DNA of 64,000 nt from Rhodomicrobium sp. Az07 (GTDB lineage Bacteria; Pseudomonadota; Alphaproteobacteria; Rhizobiales; Rhodomicrobiaceae): contig NZ_JAHFZG010000008.1 of the NCBI RefSeq assembly GCF_018619475.1, forward strand, positions 1 to 64,000, in the 5' to 3' direction. A program made the position numbers and the translations under genes. The number at the start of each line of letters is the position of its first letter. Position 1 is the stretch's first letter. Shown here in pieces: positions 26,738 through 36,686 of the stretch. Under the pieces are notes generated by a model. That model had not been told where the DNA came from, did no database searches, and worked only from the letters and a program-made list of their open reading frames with translations.

Positions 26738-27492
26738 TCCACGCAAACGAAGTCACGAAGCGCTACGGCGACGCGGTCGTGGTCGATTGCCTCAGCGTGA
26801 CGATCCCGAAGGGCGGCATCACCTCGATCATCGGGCCGAACGGAGCGGGAAAATCCACCCTGCTTTCGATGCTCGCCCGTCTTCTCAAGATGGACGGCGG
26901 TAGCGTCACCGTCGGCGGCCTCGATGTGACCGCCACGGCGTCGGACGTGATCGCGCGGCGGCTGGCCATCCTCCGGCAGGATAATCACCTTTCCGCGCGG
27001 CTCACCGTCCGCGACCTCGTAACCTTCGGCCGTTTTCCCTATTCGAGAGGGCGCCCGACACTGGAAGACAAGGCACATGTGGAACGTGCGCTCGCCTATC
27101 TCGACCTCGGCGCATTGGCCGACCGCTATCTCGACGAGCTTTCGGGTGGCCAGCGGCAGCGCGCTTTCGTCGCCATGGTGCTGTGTCAGGACACGGATTA
27201 TGTGCTTCTCGACGAGCCGCTCAACAACCTGGACATGAAGCATGCGCAGTCGATGATGAAAACGCTGCGGCGGGCGACGCGCGACTTCGGCAAGACGGTC
27301 GTTCTCGTGCTTCACGACATCAATTTCGCATCGTGGTACTCGGATTTCGTCGTCGCGATGAAGGGCGGTCGGCTTGCCGCCGCCGGCACCGTGGACGAGG
27401 TGATCCGCGAAGACATGCTGCGTGAGATCTACGGGATGGACATTCACGTCCATGAGGTGGCCGGACGTCGCATCGCCCTTTATTACGAGTGA
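26734..27492 (+). CDS. siderophore ABC transporter ATP-binding protein
   Basis: A 252-residue FepC/YclP-type ATPase. Walker A GPNGAGKST is near residue 33, the signature is LSGGQRQRAFVAMVL, Walker B is YVLLDEPLNNLD, and the H-loop is VLHDINFASWYSD. It completes an import system for ferric siderophore delivered by the outer-membrane receptor. No esterase, ferric reductase or TonB gene is seen beside it. Confidence 0.92.
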   Translation: MIHANEVTKRYGDAVVVDCLSVTIPKGGITSIIGPNGAGKSTLLSMLARLLKMDGGSVTVGGLDVTATASDVIARRLAILRQDNHLSARLTVRDLVTFGRFPYSRGRPTLEDKAHVERALAYLDLGALADRYLDELSGGQRQRAFVAMVLCQDTDYVLLDEPLNNLDMKHAQSMMKTLRRATRDFGKTVVLVLHDINFASWYSDFVVAMKGGRLAAAGTVDEVIREDMLREIYGMDIHVHEVAGRRIALYYE

Positions 27493-27495
27493 GCC

Positions 27496-27590
27496 TCAGG
27501 AGTTCATTCGCGCGGTGCGGCACGACGCGTAGATGCGCTTGAAGGCACAGGTGAAGTTCGACCGGCGCCGCCAAAACGATTTTTCATTCA
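27496..27590 (-). pseudogene. possible remnant of an AraC-type regulator C-terminus
   Basis: A minus-strand frame without start ends in RRRSNFTCAFKRIYAS and stops at 27496. SNFTxAFKRxY resembles the second helix-turn-helix of AraC-family regulators. Only about 31 codons are readable and no upstream part survives, so chance resemblance is quite possible. Confidence 0.2.
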
Positions 27591-27600
27591 AGAGACGCCT

Positions 27601-27936
27601 TCATTTCCTTTTCGCGCACTCAAGGCATGTGGGGACAGCCGGAGAGTTAGCGAGGCGCGCGGGGGCTATCGGCTCCCCGCAACCGACACAATAGCCATAT
27701 TCGCCCGCCTCTATCCGACGCAGCGCGGCCTCGATCATGGCGCGTTCGATCCGCCGCCGTTGCTGCGCGGCCACCGCCATGGCCTGCATCTGCATCGCAT
27801 CCATGCGGGACAAGCGTCCAACGCTGGATTGATCCAGTTCGACAGGCGCGCGGTCTGCCCTCGCTTCTTCATCGGCCTTCGCCAGATCTTCCTGCATCGC
27901 CAGAAGCCGCTGACGAACGGCGTCGAGATCTGCCAT
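27601..27936 (-). CDS. TraR/DksA-type zinc-finger protein
   Basis: A 111-residue protein with an N-terminal helical hairpin and a C4 zinc finger, CVGCG and CLEC, about 17 residues apart, in the family form GEYGYCVGCGEPI. DksA/TraR proteins bind the secondary channel of RNA polymerase. This is shorter than true DksA. It follows the uspA stop by 2 bases, at the end of a sulP-uspA-traR operon. Confidence 0.88.
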   Translation of the reverse strand: MADLDAVRQRLLAMQEDLAKADEEARADRAPVELDQSSVGRLSRMDAMQMQAMAVAAQQRRRIERAMIEAALRRIEAGEYGYCVGCGEPIAPARLANSPAVPTCLECAKRK

Positions 27937-27938
27937 GG

Positions 27939-28793
27939 CTAACGCACCAGCAGGACCGGGACATGCACGGTGCGGATCATCGTGGTGGTGGTGCTGCCCA
28001 CGATGAGCGTCCTCAACGGCGAATGGCCGTACGCGCCCATGACAAGCATTCCGTCCGCTTGCCGCGCCACGTAATCGCCGATCACCTTTTCGGCAGGGCC
28101 GGGCACGACGGCGAGCACCGCTTCCGGCGTGCGGCCGGACAAGCGCGCGGCCGCTTTTTCAAGCCGCTTGCGCTGACTGGCATCATTGTCGCCGGCCGTG
28201 ACGATGTGAACCGGGAGGCCGCCGAACAGCGGAGACGCGGCCACCAGGTCCACCGCCTTCGAGGCAGCGGCACTGCCGTCGAACGCCACGATGGCGCTGC
28301 GGGGCGCATGCACCCGGCTGGACGCGATCAGCACCGGCTTGACGCTTGCGCGGACAACCCGTTCGATCTGGGAACCGATATGAGCGGGCGCAAATTCGCT
28401 GGTCGCGCCGCGCTTGCCGATGATCACGAGATCCGCCTCGGCCTCGCGCTCGGCGATGGTTTCGACGATGCCGCCATGACGATGCACCTTGCGGACGTCG
28501 GTCAGCCCGGCTTCGGTCAACAGCCGCTCCGCTTCCTTCAGCAGGAGACGCCCGCGCTCGATGGCGAGTTTGCCTTCCGCTTCGTCGATCCGGGTCAATT
28601 CTTCGAGGAGTTCACCCTTCACGCCAAGGCCGATGGCCCCGCTGTGATCGTGACGCGCCGCCACGGCGTCCTTGCGCTGAACCACGTGAAGAATTTCAAC
28701 GCCGGCGTCGAGCCGCTTGGCGGCCCATGCGGTCAGCGCGCAAACGCTGGTGGCGTATGAAGAGGCATCGATGCAGGCGAGTATGCGTTTCAT
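27939..28793 (-). CDS. tandem universal stress protein
   Basis: A 284-residue protein with two UspA domains. The first starts MKRILACIDASSYA and ends VIIGKRGATSEFAPAHIGSQ; the second has IVAFDGSAAASKAVDL and VMGAYGHSPLRTLIVGSTTT, where G-x2-G-x9-G(S/T) is the ATP-binding signature. It starts 11 bases after sulP. The neighbours suggest a shared stress or anion-status response. Confidence 0.9.
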   Translation of the reverse strand: MKRILACIDASSYATSVCALTAWAAKRLDAGVEILHVVQRKDAVAARHDHSGAIGLGVKGELLEELTRIDEAEGKLAIERGRLLLKEAERLLTEAGLTDVRKVHRHGGIVETIAEREAEADLVIIGKRGATSEFAPAHIGSQIERVVRASVKPVLIASSRVHAPRSAIVAFDGSAAASKAVDLVAASPLFGGLPVHIVTAGDNDASQRKRLEKAAARLSGRTPEAVLAVVPGPAEKVIGDYVARQADGMLVMGAYGHSPLRTLIVGSTTTTMIRTVHVPVLLVR

Positions 28794-28804
28794 GCTCTTG
28801 CTCC

Positions 28805-30289
28805 TCAGTGCGCTGCAACGTGTTCGAGACCGCCCGGCTTGTCGTGGATCGCGAAACGCTCGATCATGTCGGCGCTCTTTTCGTTAAGCCCCACGATTTC
28901 GACGGTCGCCCCTTCGCGGCGGAACTTCAGGACGGCCTTGTCGAGAATGTCGACGGCTGAGATGTCCCAGAAATGCGCGGCCGACACGTCGATGATAACG
29001 CGATCGAGCACTTCCTTGAAGTCGAAGCTTTCTGCGAAACGGTCGGTCGAGGCGAAGAAGACCTGACCCGCGACCTTATAGGTCCGGCAACGTCCGTCGT
29101 CCGAAAGCTCGGACGTGACCGAAACCATATTCATCACCTTGCTCGCGAAGAACACGCCGCTGAGGAGCACGCCCACCACCACGCCTTGCGCCAGATCGTG
29201 CGTCCAAACCACCACAACAACCGTGGCCACCATGACGACGGATGACTGCCACGGATGCGTCCTGAGGTTCTTGATGGAACTCCAGCTGAACGTGCCGATC
29301 GAAACCATGATCATCACCGCCACCAGGGACGCCATGGGAATCTGGCTGACGACAGGTCCAAGCACCACGATCAGGAAGAGCAGGAAACTGCCGGCCACGA
29401 ACGTCGAAAGCCGCGTGCTGCCGCCCGACTTCACGTTGATGACCGACTGGCCGATCATCGCGCAGCCGCCCATGCCGCCGAAAAATCCGGTCACGGAATT
29501 GGCGATGCCCTGACCCTTGCATTCGCGCCGCTTGTCGCTCGGGGTGTCGGTGAGGTCGTCGACGATCTGGGCCGTCATCAGTGATTCCAGCAGGCCCACC
29601 ACCGCCATCGTCAGCGCATAGGGGAAGATGATTTGCAGCGTCTCGAAGGTTAGCGGTACGTCGGGGATGAAGAAATAGGGAAGGGTCGAAGGCAATTGCC
29701 CCATGTCGCCGACCGTATTCACGTTCAGGCCGCCATAGATCGAAATGAGCGTCAGCGCGACGATCGCGACCAGGGGCGAAGGTACCGATCTGGTGAGGCG
29801 CGGAAAGAGGTAGATGATTGCGAGCCCGCCCGCGACCATCGCGTAGGTGACCCAGGTCACGTTCATGAGTTGCGGCAATTGCGCGACGAAAATCAGGATC
29901 GCCAGCGCGTTGACGAAGCCCGTTACCACTGAGCGCGAGACGTATTGCATCAACAGGTCGAGCCGCAGGAAGCCCGCCGCGATCTGAAAAATACCCATGA
30001 GAATCGTTGCGGCGAAAAGGTAGTTCACGCCATGATCGCGGACGAGTGGCACGACCAGAACGGCAACGGCTGCCGTGGCGGCCGAAATCATGCCGGGGCG
30101 CCCGCCGACAAACGCGGTGATCACCGCGATCGAAAACGAGGCATACAGGCCGACCTTGGGATCGACGCCTGCGATGATCGAAAACCCGATGGCTTCGGGA
30201 ATAAGCGCCAGAGCCACGACGATACCCGCGAGGATGTCGGCGCGCGGGTTGGACAGCCACTCGCTGCGAAGCGAGGCGATAGAAAACAT
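28805..30289 (-). CDS. SulP family anion transporter with STAS domain
   Basis: A 494-residue SLC26/SulP transporter. The N-terminal motif is [34 protein letters not shown]. About 12-14 membrane helices follow, then a C-terminal STAS domain ([21 protein letters not shown]). SulP proteins carry sulfate, bicarbonate or other anions, and this sequence does not settle which. A structured leader precedes it (30311-30424). It is cotranscribed with uspA and a traR/dksA-type gene. Confidence 0.9.
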   Translation of the reverse strand: MFSIASLRSEWLSNPRADILAGIVVALALIPEAIGFSIIAGVDPKVGLYASFSIAVITAFVGGRPGMISAATAAVAVLVVPLVRDHGVNYLFAATILMGIFQIAAGFLRLDLLMQYVSRSVVTGFVNALAILIFVAQLPQLMNVTWVTYAMVAGGLAIIYLFPRLTRSVPSPLVAIVALTLISIYGGLNVNTVGDMGQLPSTLPYFFIPDVPLTFETLQIIFPYALTMAVVGLLESLMTAQIVDDLTDTPSDKRRECKGQGIANSVTGFFGGMGGCAMIGQSVINVKSGGSTRLSTFVAGSFLLFLIVVLGPVVSQIPMASLVAVMIMVSIGTFSWSSIKNLRTHPWQSSVVMVATVVVVVWTHDLAQGVVVGVLLSGVFFASKVMNMVSVTSELSDDGRCRTYKVAGQVFFASTDRFAESFDFKEVLDRVIIDVSAAHFWDISAVDILDKAVLKFRREGATVEIVGLNEKSADMIERFAIHDKPGGLEHVAAH

Positions 30290-30310
30290 ATGAGATTTGC
30301 ACCTGAAGGA

Positions 30311-30424
30311 TCGACAACCCCTGACGCAGCGCGCTCAAGCTTCTCGCCCGTCCGGGAGAAAGCTGGGGTTGCTCAAGGTTATCCGAGGGATAGGCGCCCG
30401 GCCGAGCCACCCGGCAACGCCGGG
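30311..30424 (-). promoter_or_regulatory. structured 5' leader of sulP, possible riboswitch
   Basis: On the minus strand, 5' to 3': hairpin CCCGGC-GUU-GCCGGG (30424-30410), hairpin UAUCC-CUC-GGAUA (30392-30380), and a closing helix CAACCCC/GGGGUUG (30371-30365 with 30321-30315) that encloses a long hairpin (30364-30338). The start codon is 22 nt further on. The sul1 RNA motif is known upstream of SulP genes in alphaproteobacteria and is the first candidate, but I cannot confirm it. The rest of the gap to the tRNA (30425-30744) shows nothing else. Confidence 0.5.
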
Positions 30425-30744
30425 TCCGATTAATAGCTACTGAATAACCGGGATGACACTTCGCCGCAAGCGCGAACTGGCGGCGACATCCATCGTCGCG
30501 ATGAGCTTGCACCGCCCGCAAGCAAGACCATAAAGCGGTAGTCCTTCAACCCTCTGACAGGACCATAATTCTATGATTCTGGCATTATTGAAATAATGGG
30601 TCCCATGGCTGACGCTCCCCAGACTTCGCATCGCGCGCTTCGCCGACATGATGGCGGCTCGGCAACCGAGACGCGGCTTCGCGCATCGTGCGACTTCTGC
30701 TTTGCCCATTCACAGCCGACGGATCGATAACCTCTTGAAATTGT

Positions 30745-30821
30745 TGGTAGCGGAGGAGGGACTCGAACCCCCGACACGCGGATTATGATTCCGCTGCTCT
30801 AACCGACTGAGCTACTCCGCC
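30745..30821 (-). tRNA. tRNA-Met (CAT), elongator type
   Basis: A 77-nt cloverleaf with acceptor GGCGGAG, D arm GTAGCTCAGTCGGTTAGAGC, anticodon stem GCGGA/TCCGC with loop ATCATAA (anticodon CAT), T arm GGGGGTTCGAGTCCC, and an encoded CCA end. The body matches the rhizobial elongator tRNA-Met rather than initiator or tRNA-Ile(CAT). Confidence 0.95.
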
Positions 30822-30902
30822 AAAATATGGGGCGCATCGCTGCACCGCATCGACCCTGTATAAGGACGCCCGCTCGCCCCGTCAATATTCCGAAGGCCCG
30901 CG

Positions 30903-31553
30903 CTAGCCGACTTTCTTCAGCCTGAGAAGGGTGAATATCCCGAAGGGGGCGGCATCGGTGGCGTCGACAAGCTTGAAGCCGGGTGCTTCGGTCACGTTCT
31001 CGATCGGAAAGATCGGATGCCAGCCGAGGCTGCGCGAATATTTCGCGAGCCACTTTTCCACCCCGGCTCGCGCGCCCTTCTCGCGGCTGAAGTGGTTGAC
31101 CACGATGGCCGTTCCGCCGGGCTTCAACACCCGGTGAAGTTCCGCCATCACGGCCGCCGGTTCCGGCACCACGGTCATCACGTACATGACGGCAGCGGCG
31201 TCGAAGCTTTCGTCGGCGAAAGACAGGCGGCTCGCGTCCATCACAAGCAGCGTCTTGCGGCGAAGGCCGAGCCGGTTCACGCGCTGCGCCGCCTTCGACA
31301 GCATTTCCGGCGACAGGTCGATGCCGGTCACGTCGAGATCGGCGCGGTAGCGCGGCAGCGAAAGCCCGGTCCCCACACCGACTTCGAGAATGCGCCCGTG
31401 CTCTTCGTTCAGCTTGTCCACCGCAAGCCTGCGACCCGGCCCCGCGATCACGCCGAAACTGTAATCGTAGATGGGCGCCCACCAGCGATAGGCGTCGCGC
31501 ACCGCATTGTCATCCAGCGACGGTTGATTGACCGTCTTCATTTCCGTGCTCAC
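30903..31553 (-). CDS. pmtA: class I SAM methyltransferase, PmtA-like
   Basis: A 216-residue SAM methyltransferase. Motif I is [13 protein letters not shown], motif [13 protein letters not shown], then [17 protein letters not shown] and [17 protein letters not shown]. The opening [13 protein letters not shown] resembles Rhodobacter-type phosphatidylethanolamine N-methyltransferase, which makes phosphatidylcholine, so PmtA is likely but not proven. The start overlaps the mnmA stop as ATGA. Confidence 0.78.
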   Translation of the reverse strand: MSTEMKTVNQPSLDDNAVRDAYRWWAPIYDYSFGVIAGPGRRLAVDKLNEEHGRILEVGVGTGLSLPRYRADLDVTGIDLSPEMLSKAAQRVNRLGLRRKTLLVMDASRLSFADESFDAAAVMYVMTVVPEPAAVMAELHRVLKPGGTAIVVNHFSREKGARAGVEKWLAKYSRSLGWHPIFPIENVTEAPGFKLVDATDAAPFGIFTLLRLKKVG

Positions 31554-32737
31554 GCCGCAACCCTTTCGATAAATCCGCCGCCCAGCACACGTGCCGCGCC
31601 ACCCGCGCGCTCATAGAAGACGCAGGCCTGACCCGCCGCGACGCCGAATTCGCCGCCCGACAAGTCGACCCGAACACTGCCGCTCTCCGCGAAAAGGCGC
31701 GCCTCGCGAGGAGGCTGCGTCGAACGCACCTTCACGAATACCGAACGCCCGCCGGCCAAGGCTTCATCGAGGGAGCCGCCGCCGATCCAGTTCACGTCGC
31801 GCAGGGAAAGACGCGTCGTCCGCAGCATCTCGCGCGGGCCCACGATCACACGTCTCGCCGATGGCTCGATCCGAATCACGAACAGCGGTTCTCCCGTTGC
31901 AATGCCGAGGCCCTTGCGTTGGCCCACAGTGAAATTGATGATGCCGGGGTGCCGGCCCAGCACACGCCCGTCCGCATGGACGATGTCGCCCGGCTCGCCG
32001 CTCTCCGGCCTGAGCTTCCGGATGATCGACGCGTAGTCGCCGGAGGGCACGAAGCAGATATCCTGACTATCGGGCTTCGATGCAACAGGCAAATGGAGGG
32101 CTGCGGCCATCTCTCGCGTTTCGGACTTCGTCATCCCGCCGAGCGGAAATCGAAGAAAGTCAAGCTGCGCCTGTGTGGTGGCGAAGAGGAAATAGCTCTG
32201 GTCGCGGTCCGAGTCGACCGCCTGATGCATCTCGATGCCGCAAGCTCCCGGCACGCTCCGCACGTAGTGGCCGGTCGCGAGCGCCGATGCGCCAAGCTCT
32301 CGCGCCGTGGCGAGGAGATCGCGGAACTTGACCGTCTGGTTGCAGCGAACACACGGAACCGGCGTTTCACCCGCGAGATAGCTGTCTGCGAATTCGTCGA
32401 TCACGGACTGCCGGAAACGGTCCTCGTAGTCGAGCACGTAATGAGGAATGCCGAGCCTGTCCGCCACGCCGCGTGCGTCCACGATGTCTTGCCCCGCGCA
32501 GCATGCACCCTTGCGCGCCATCGCCTCGCCGTGGTCGTAAAGCTGGAGCGTGATGCCGACGGTATCATAGCCCGCGCGCCGGACGAGCGCGGCCGTCAGC
32601 GACGAGTCCACCCCGCCCGACATGGCCACGACGATGCGATGGCTCGACGGCAACCCCGTGAACCCGAACGCGGCGGGAGAAAGATCCGGGTCGCGTCCCG
32701 CGAGCGGCGCGGGCGCGTCGGCGATGGATGTCGGCAT
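31550..32737 (-). CDS. mnmA: tRNA 2-thiouridylase MnmA
   Basis: A 395-residue tRNA-specific 2-thiouridylase acting at U34. The PP-loop is [13 protein letters not shown] near residue 35. The catalytic cysteines lie in PVPCVRCNQ and SQDICFV, and GQRKGLGI is typical. The first of them is in the RCN motif. ATG at 32737 is chosen, since sequence upstream lacks family similarity. About 25 N-terminal residues precede the domain. Confidence 0.94.
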   Translation of the reverse strand: MPTSIADAPAPLAGRDPDLSPAAFGFTGLPSSHRIVVAMSGGVDSSLTAALVRRAGYDTVGITLQLYDHGEAMARKGACCAGQDIVDARGVADRLGIPHYVLDYEDRFRQSVIDEFADSYLAGETPVPCVRCNQTVKFRDLLATARELGASALATGHYVRSVPGACGIEMHQAVDSDRDQSYFLFATTQAQLDFLRFPLGGMTKSETREMAAALHLPVASKPDSQDICFVPSGDYASIIRKLRPESGEPGDIVHADGRVLGRHPGIINFTVGQRKGLGIATGEPLFVIRIEPSARRVIVGPREMLRTTRLSLRDVNWIGGGSLDEALAGGRSVFVKVRSTQPPREARLFAESGSVRVDLSGGEFGVAAGQACVFYERAGGAARVLGGGFIERVAA

Positions 32738-32962
32738 GGCGCAGTTTTTTCGGTTCTTGTGACGAAGGTTATATAGGGTACGGGGGACGCACCCCCAAAT
32801 GCGGCAAGGGCGCCCCGGCGCGGGGAATGGCGCGACATATTTGCCGAAAGTTCGCCGCCATGCGCGCGCAACGCCGCCGCCGCGGGCTGTTGCGCAATAT
32901 ATGCTCGCCAAGCGCGGGAGGCGACGCACCGCTGTTGCTTAACCTTGGTCCGGCGTTCTACA
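32738..32962. other. divergent spacer, mnmA and hybrid kinase
   Basis: No gene is recognised here. The mnmA promoter must lie within it, but no consensus elements stand out on that strand. Confidence 0.4.
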
Positions 32963-33002
32963 TTGACATTCCAGGTCCGCATGGCTGATACGCGTCAGCC
33001 AT
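32963..33002 (+). promoter_or_regulatory. sigma70 promoter with overlapping operator-like palindrome
   Basis: TTGACA (32963-32968), a 17-bp spacer and TGATAC (32986-32991) form a good promoter for the hybrid kinase. The perfect inverted repeat ATGGCTGA-N6-TCAGCCAT (32981-33002) covers the -10 and the start point, an arrangement suited to repression. Confidence 0.55.
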
Positions 33003-33027
33003 CATCCAGCTTCAGCACGAGAGAAAA

Positions 33028-36000
33028 ATGATCGACGGCTGGGTCATCATCGGGTGCTCCTTCCTTTACATCGGAGCGCTCTTTGCCGTTGCCTGGTACG
33101 GGGACCGCTCGGGCAAGAAGAACCGCACGCTTTACGGGCGCCCGTATGTCTACGCGCTCGCGCTGGCCGTCTACTGCACGTCATGGACGTTTTTCGGCAG
33201 CGTCGGATCCGCCGCCGACAAAGGCTTCGACTTCATCGCGGTCTATCTCGGGCCGATCATCGCCTTCACACTTGCGATGCCGCTGTTGCGAAGGCTCATC
33301 CTTCTTTCGAAATCGCAGAACATCACCTCGATCGCCGACTTCATCGCCGCGCGCTACGGCAAGAACCCGGCCGTGGCCGCTGTCGTGACCATTGTCGCGG
33401 TGGTGGGAATGCTGCCCTACATCGCGCTGCAACTGAAGGCGATCTCGCAAGCCATCGCGGTGCTCCTCGCACATTCTCCTGCGACCGTCTCCGGACTGCC
33501 GTCGACACCGTCGCCCAACACCGATTTCGCGGTCGCGCTCGTGCTCGCCGCGTTCACGATCCTGTTCGGCGCGCGCGACAGCGACGCAACCGAACATCAG
33601 CGCGGCCTGATGCTTGCCGTGGCCGTGGAGTCGCTCGTCAAGCTCGCGGCCTTCCTCGCTGTCGGCCTGTTCGTCGTATACGGCATGTTCGACGGCATCG
33701 GCCCGCTCGTCACGAAGGCCATGGCCGATCCGCATATCGGTCAGATCTTCAGCACCGGGCTTCACGGCGGGACGCTGCTCACGGTGACCTGGCTCAGTTT
33801 CGTCTGCATCTTCCTGCTGCCGCGTCAATTCCATGTGACGGTGGTGGAGAACGTCTCCGAGGAAGAGCTGAAGCGCGCGTCCTGGCTCTTCCCGCTCTAT
33901 CTCGTTGCGATCAACCTGTTTGTGGTCCCGGTCGCGATGGCGGGGACGCTGATCTTTCAGGGCCAGAACGTCCCGCACGATATGTACCTGCTTGCGCTCC
34001 CGTTGAGCGCCGGAAGCGAGTTCTTCACGTTCATCGCCTTTCTCGGCGGCCTGTCGGCGGCCACCGCGATGGTCGTGGTGGAGACGGTCGCGCTGTCGGT
34101 GATGGTCTGCAACGACCTCCTGATGCCGCTGATCCTCAAGCGCCGCGCGAATGTGGTGCAGAACCGTCGCGACATGAGCGGCGTCCTGCTCGACATCCGC
34201 CGGGTGGCGATGCTGGCGGTCATCCTGCTCGCCTATCTGCTTTACGATCACATCGGAAACGCCTCGCTTGCGGAAATCGGGCTGCTGTCCTTTGCCGCGA
34301 TCGCGCAATTCGCACCGGCTTTCTTCATCGGGATGGTCTGGCGGAGGGCGACGGCGCGCGGCGCGGTAGCGGGCATCCTCACGGGCTTCGCCGTTTGGGC
34401 TTATACGCTGCTTCTCCCGAAGCTGATCGCTTCATCGCCGGAAGGCGCGGCCTTCCTCAAGGACGGCCCCTTCGGGATCGCGCTGCTTCGCCCCGAAATG
34501 CTGTTCTACATGAATTTCGACCAACTGACGCATGGCGTCGTCTGGAGTCTCACGGCCAACCTTTTCGCCTTCCTTTCGGTCTCGCTCCTGCGCCCGCTCG
34601 AACCCATTGAGCGCCTTCAGACAAACGTTTTCATCGAAGACCCGAACCCCCAGCCGACCAATGGCCCGGCGTTCAAGCCCTGGCGCACGACGGTTTCGTT
34701 CGAGGAACTCATCGGCACGGTGTCGCGCTATCTCGGCGAGGAGCGAACGCAGCGCGCCTTTGCGGACTACATGGAGACCAGGGGCATCGACAAGACGGGC
34801 CATCCGCAGGGCGACGTTCACGCGCTGCGCTTCACCGAAAACCTGCTCGCGAGCGCCATCGGCGCGCCATCCTCGCGGCTCGTCATGTCGTTGATGCTGA
34901 GACGTCTGAACGTCGGGCGCGAATCCGCGCTCCGGCTCCTCGACGAGGCGTCCGAGGCCGTTCAATACAACCGCGACCTGCTGCAAATGGCGCTCGATCA
35001 CGTGCGTCAGGGCATCGCCGTGTTCGACAAGAACATGCAACTCATCTGCTGGAACCGGCAATTCCGCGAAATCCTGCAACTGCCGCAGCAGTTTGGCCGT
35101 GTCGGCGCGCCGCTGGACGAAATTCTGCGCTTCATGGCGCAACGCGTTCATCCGAACCCGACGGCGGCCGAGGAACTCGTGACAGACCGCATCGCGAAGT
35201 ACCAGCTCACGATGGAGAGCTTCCACGAGCGTTCCATCGAAGGCCGCGTGTTGCAGGTGCGGACCAATGCCATGCCGCATGGCGGCATCGTGGTGACTTA
35301 CACGGATATTACCGAGCGCGAGGCCGCCGCCGAGGCGCTGGCGCGGGCCAATGAGACGCTCGAACGGCGCGTCGAGGCGCGCACGCAGGAACTCGCCATC
35401 GCCAAGACCAAGGCCGACGAGGCGAACATCTCGAAAACGCGCTTTCTCGCGGCCGCGAGCCATGACGTGCTTCAGCCGTTGAACGCCGCCCGGCTTTACG
35501 CGGCGAGCCTGCTGGAACGGTCGCCGCCCGCCGAACTCGGCCGCCTCGCGCGGAACATCGACGCATCGCTTGACGGGGTGGAGGAAATCCTGAACGCGCT
35601 GCTCGACATCTCGCGGCTCGACTCGGGCGCGATGAAGCCCGAATTCACCGTTTTCCCGATCAAGGATCTGCTCGAACAGATCCGCATCGATTTCGAGCCG
35701 ATCGCGAAGGCGCGCGGCATCTCGTTCAAGATCCTCGATTCGAGCGCGCTCATCCGCTCGGACCGGAAACTCCTGCGCCGCATCCTGCAAAACCTGATCT
35801 CGAACGCGCTGAAATATAATCGAGAAAAAGGCCGCGCCGTGCTCGGCTGCCGCAGGCTGGGGCGAAACCTCGTCATCGAGGTCCATGACAGCGGCCCTGG
35901 CATCCCGGAGCACCAGCGCGACCTCATCTTCAAGGAATTCCAGCGGCTCGATCACCAAATCCACGCGCCGGGCCTCGGCCTGGGCCTGTCCATCGTCGAG

Positions 36001-36534
36001 CGCATGTGCCGGGTTCTCGGACACGAACTTGCCTTGCGCTCCAAGCTGGAACATGGCTCGACGTTCACCGTCAACGTGCCGCTCGCTCGCTGGGTGGAGA
36101 TGGAACAGCCGCGCGTATTCCCCGCGCGCCCGGTGTCCTATGGCGACCTGCGCGGTACGATCGTTCTGTGCATCGACAATGAGCGCAGCATCATCGACGG
36201 CATGAGCACGCTGCTTTCGGGCTGGCAATGCCAGGTCATCACGGCGGTCAACGCGGAAGACGCGATAAGCCAGCTTCAGAAAGCGATGATCGTGCCGAAT
36301 ATCGTCGTCTCGGACTACCACCTCGACCGGGGCGATGGCTGCACGGCGATCAAGAGGATCTGCGCCGCCTGCGAGACGGAATTGCCCGGCATCATCATCA
36401 CGGCGGACGGCTCCTACGAGGTGCGGCGCATCGTGAGCGAAGCGAGCCATGCCTTTTTGCAGAAGCCCGTGAAACCGGCGGCGCTGCGCGCGCTGCTGAC
36501 GTCGATGATCATGCAGCGCCATGCCGCCGAATAG
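33028..36534 (+). CDS. SSS-type transporter/PAS hybrid sensor histidine kinase
   Basis: A 1168-residue sensor. Residues 1 to about 500 are a sodium:solute symporter-like membrane domain of about 13 helices (VYCTSWTFFGSVGSAADKGFDF is typical of CbrA-type sensors). A PAS domain (LLQMALDHVRQGIAVFDKNMQLICWNRQF) and a coiled coil follow. The HisKA H-box is ASHDVLQPLNAARLY with His812, the HATPase has NALKYN and GLGLGLSIVERM, and a C-terminal receiver carries the phosphoacceptor Asp1096 (SDYHLD). The DHp form resembles NahK-type kinases. The stimulus is unknown and no separate response regulator is adjacent. Confidence 0.9.
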   Translation: MIDGWVIIGCSFLYIGALFAVAWYGDRSGKKNRTLYGRPYVYALALAVYCTSWTFFGSVGSAADKGFDFIAVYLGPIIAFTLAMPLLRRLILLSKSQNITSIADFIAARYGKNPAVAAVVTIVAVVGMLPYIALQLKAISQAIAVLLAHSPATVSGLPSTPSPNTDFAVALVLAAFTILFGARDSDATEHQRGLMLAVAVESLVKLAAFLAVGLFVVYGMFDGIGPLVTKAMADPHIGQIFSTGLHGGTLLTVTWLSFVCIFLLPRQFHVTVVENVSEEELKRASWLFPLYLVAINLFVVPVAMAGTLIFQGQNVPHDMYLLALPLSAGSEFFTFIAFLGGLSAATAMVVVETVALSVMVCNDLLMPLILKRRANVVQNRRDMSGVLLDIRRVAMLAVILLAYLLYDHIGNASLAEIGLLSFAAIAQFAPAFFIGMVWRRATARGAVAGILTGFAVWAYTLLLPKLIASSPEGAAFLKDGPFGIALLRPEMLFYMNFDQLTHGVVWSLTANLFAFLSVSLLRPLEPIERLQTNVFIEDPNPQPTNGPAFKPWRTTVSFEELIGTVSRYLGEERTQRAFADYMETRGIDKTGHPQGDVHALRFTENLLASAIGAPSSRLVMSLMLRRLNVGRESALRLLDEASEAVQYNRDLLQMALDHVRQGIAVFDKNMQLICWNRQFREILQLPQQFGRVGAPLDEILRFMAQRVHPNPTAAEELVTDRIAKYQLTMESFHERSIEGRVLQVRTNAMPHGGIVVTYTDITEREAAAEALARANETLERRVEARTQELAIAKTKADEANISKTRFLAAASHDVLQPLNAARLYAASLLERSPPAELGRLARNIDASLDGVEEILNALLDISRLDSGAMKPEFTVFPIKDLLEQIRIDFEPIAKARGISFKILDSSALIRSDRKLLRRILQNLISNALKYNREKGRAVLGCRRLGRNLVIEVHDSGPGIPEHQRDLIFKEFQRLDHQIHAPGLGLGLSIVERMCRVLGHELALRSKLEHGSTFTVNVPLARWVEMEQPRVFPARPVSYGDLRGTIVLCIDNERSIIDGMSTLLSGWQCQVITAVNAEDAISQLQKAMIVPNIVVSDYHLDRGDGCTAIKRICAACETELPGIIITADGSYEVRRIVSEASHAFLQKPVKPAALRALLTSMIMQRHAAE

Positions 36535-36686
36535 GACGCGGGGATGACCCGCTGCTGAAGCTCTTTACGTAAATCGGCGCGCTTCCCGCCCATGCGTGCG
36601 CTTTGTCGAGAAAAGACCGCATCCAAACGTGAGCGGGAGTTTTTCCGACGAACGCGGGCAGAGCGGCCCGGCTGGCCGCCATGGCG

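Noticed and set aside
30338-30424. SAM-I-like string (CCCGGCAAC) on the plus strand
   Set aside because: No gene follows on the plus strand and the surrounding helices do not form a SAM-I fold; the minus-strand sulP leader explains the structure better.
34432-36522. 696-codon minus-strand frame within the hybrid kinase
   Set aside because: No domain is visible; it mirrors the kinase's conserved HATPase and receiver regions.
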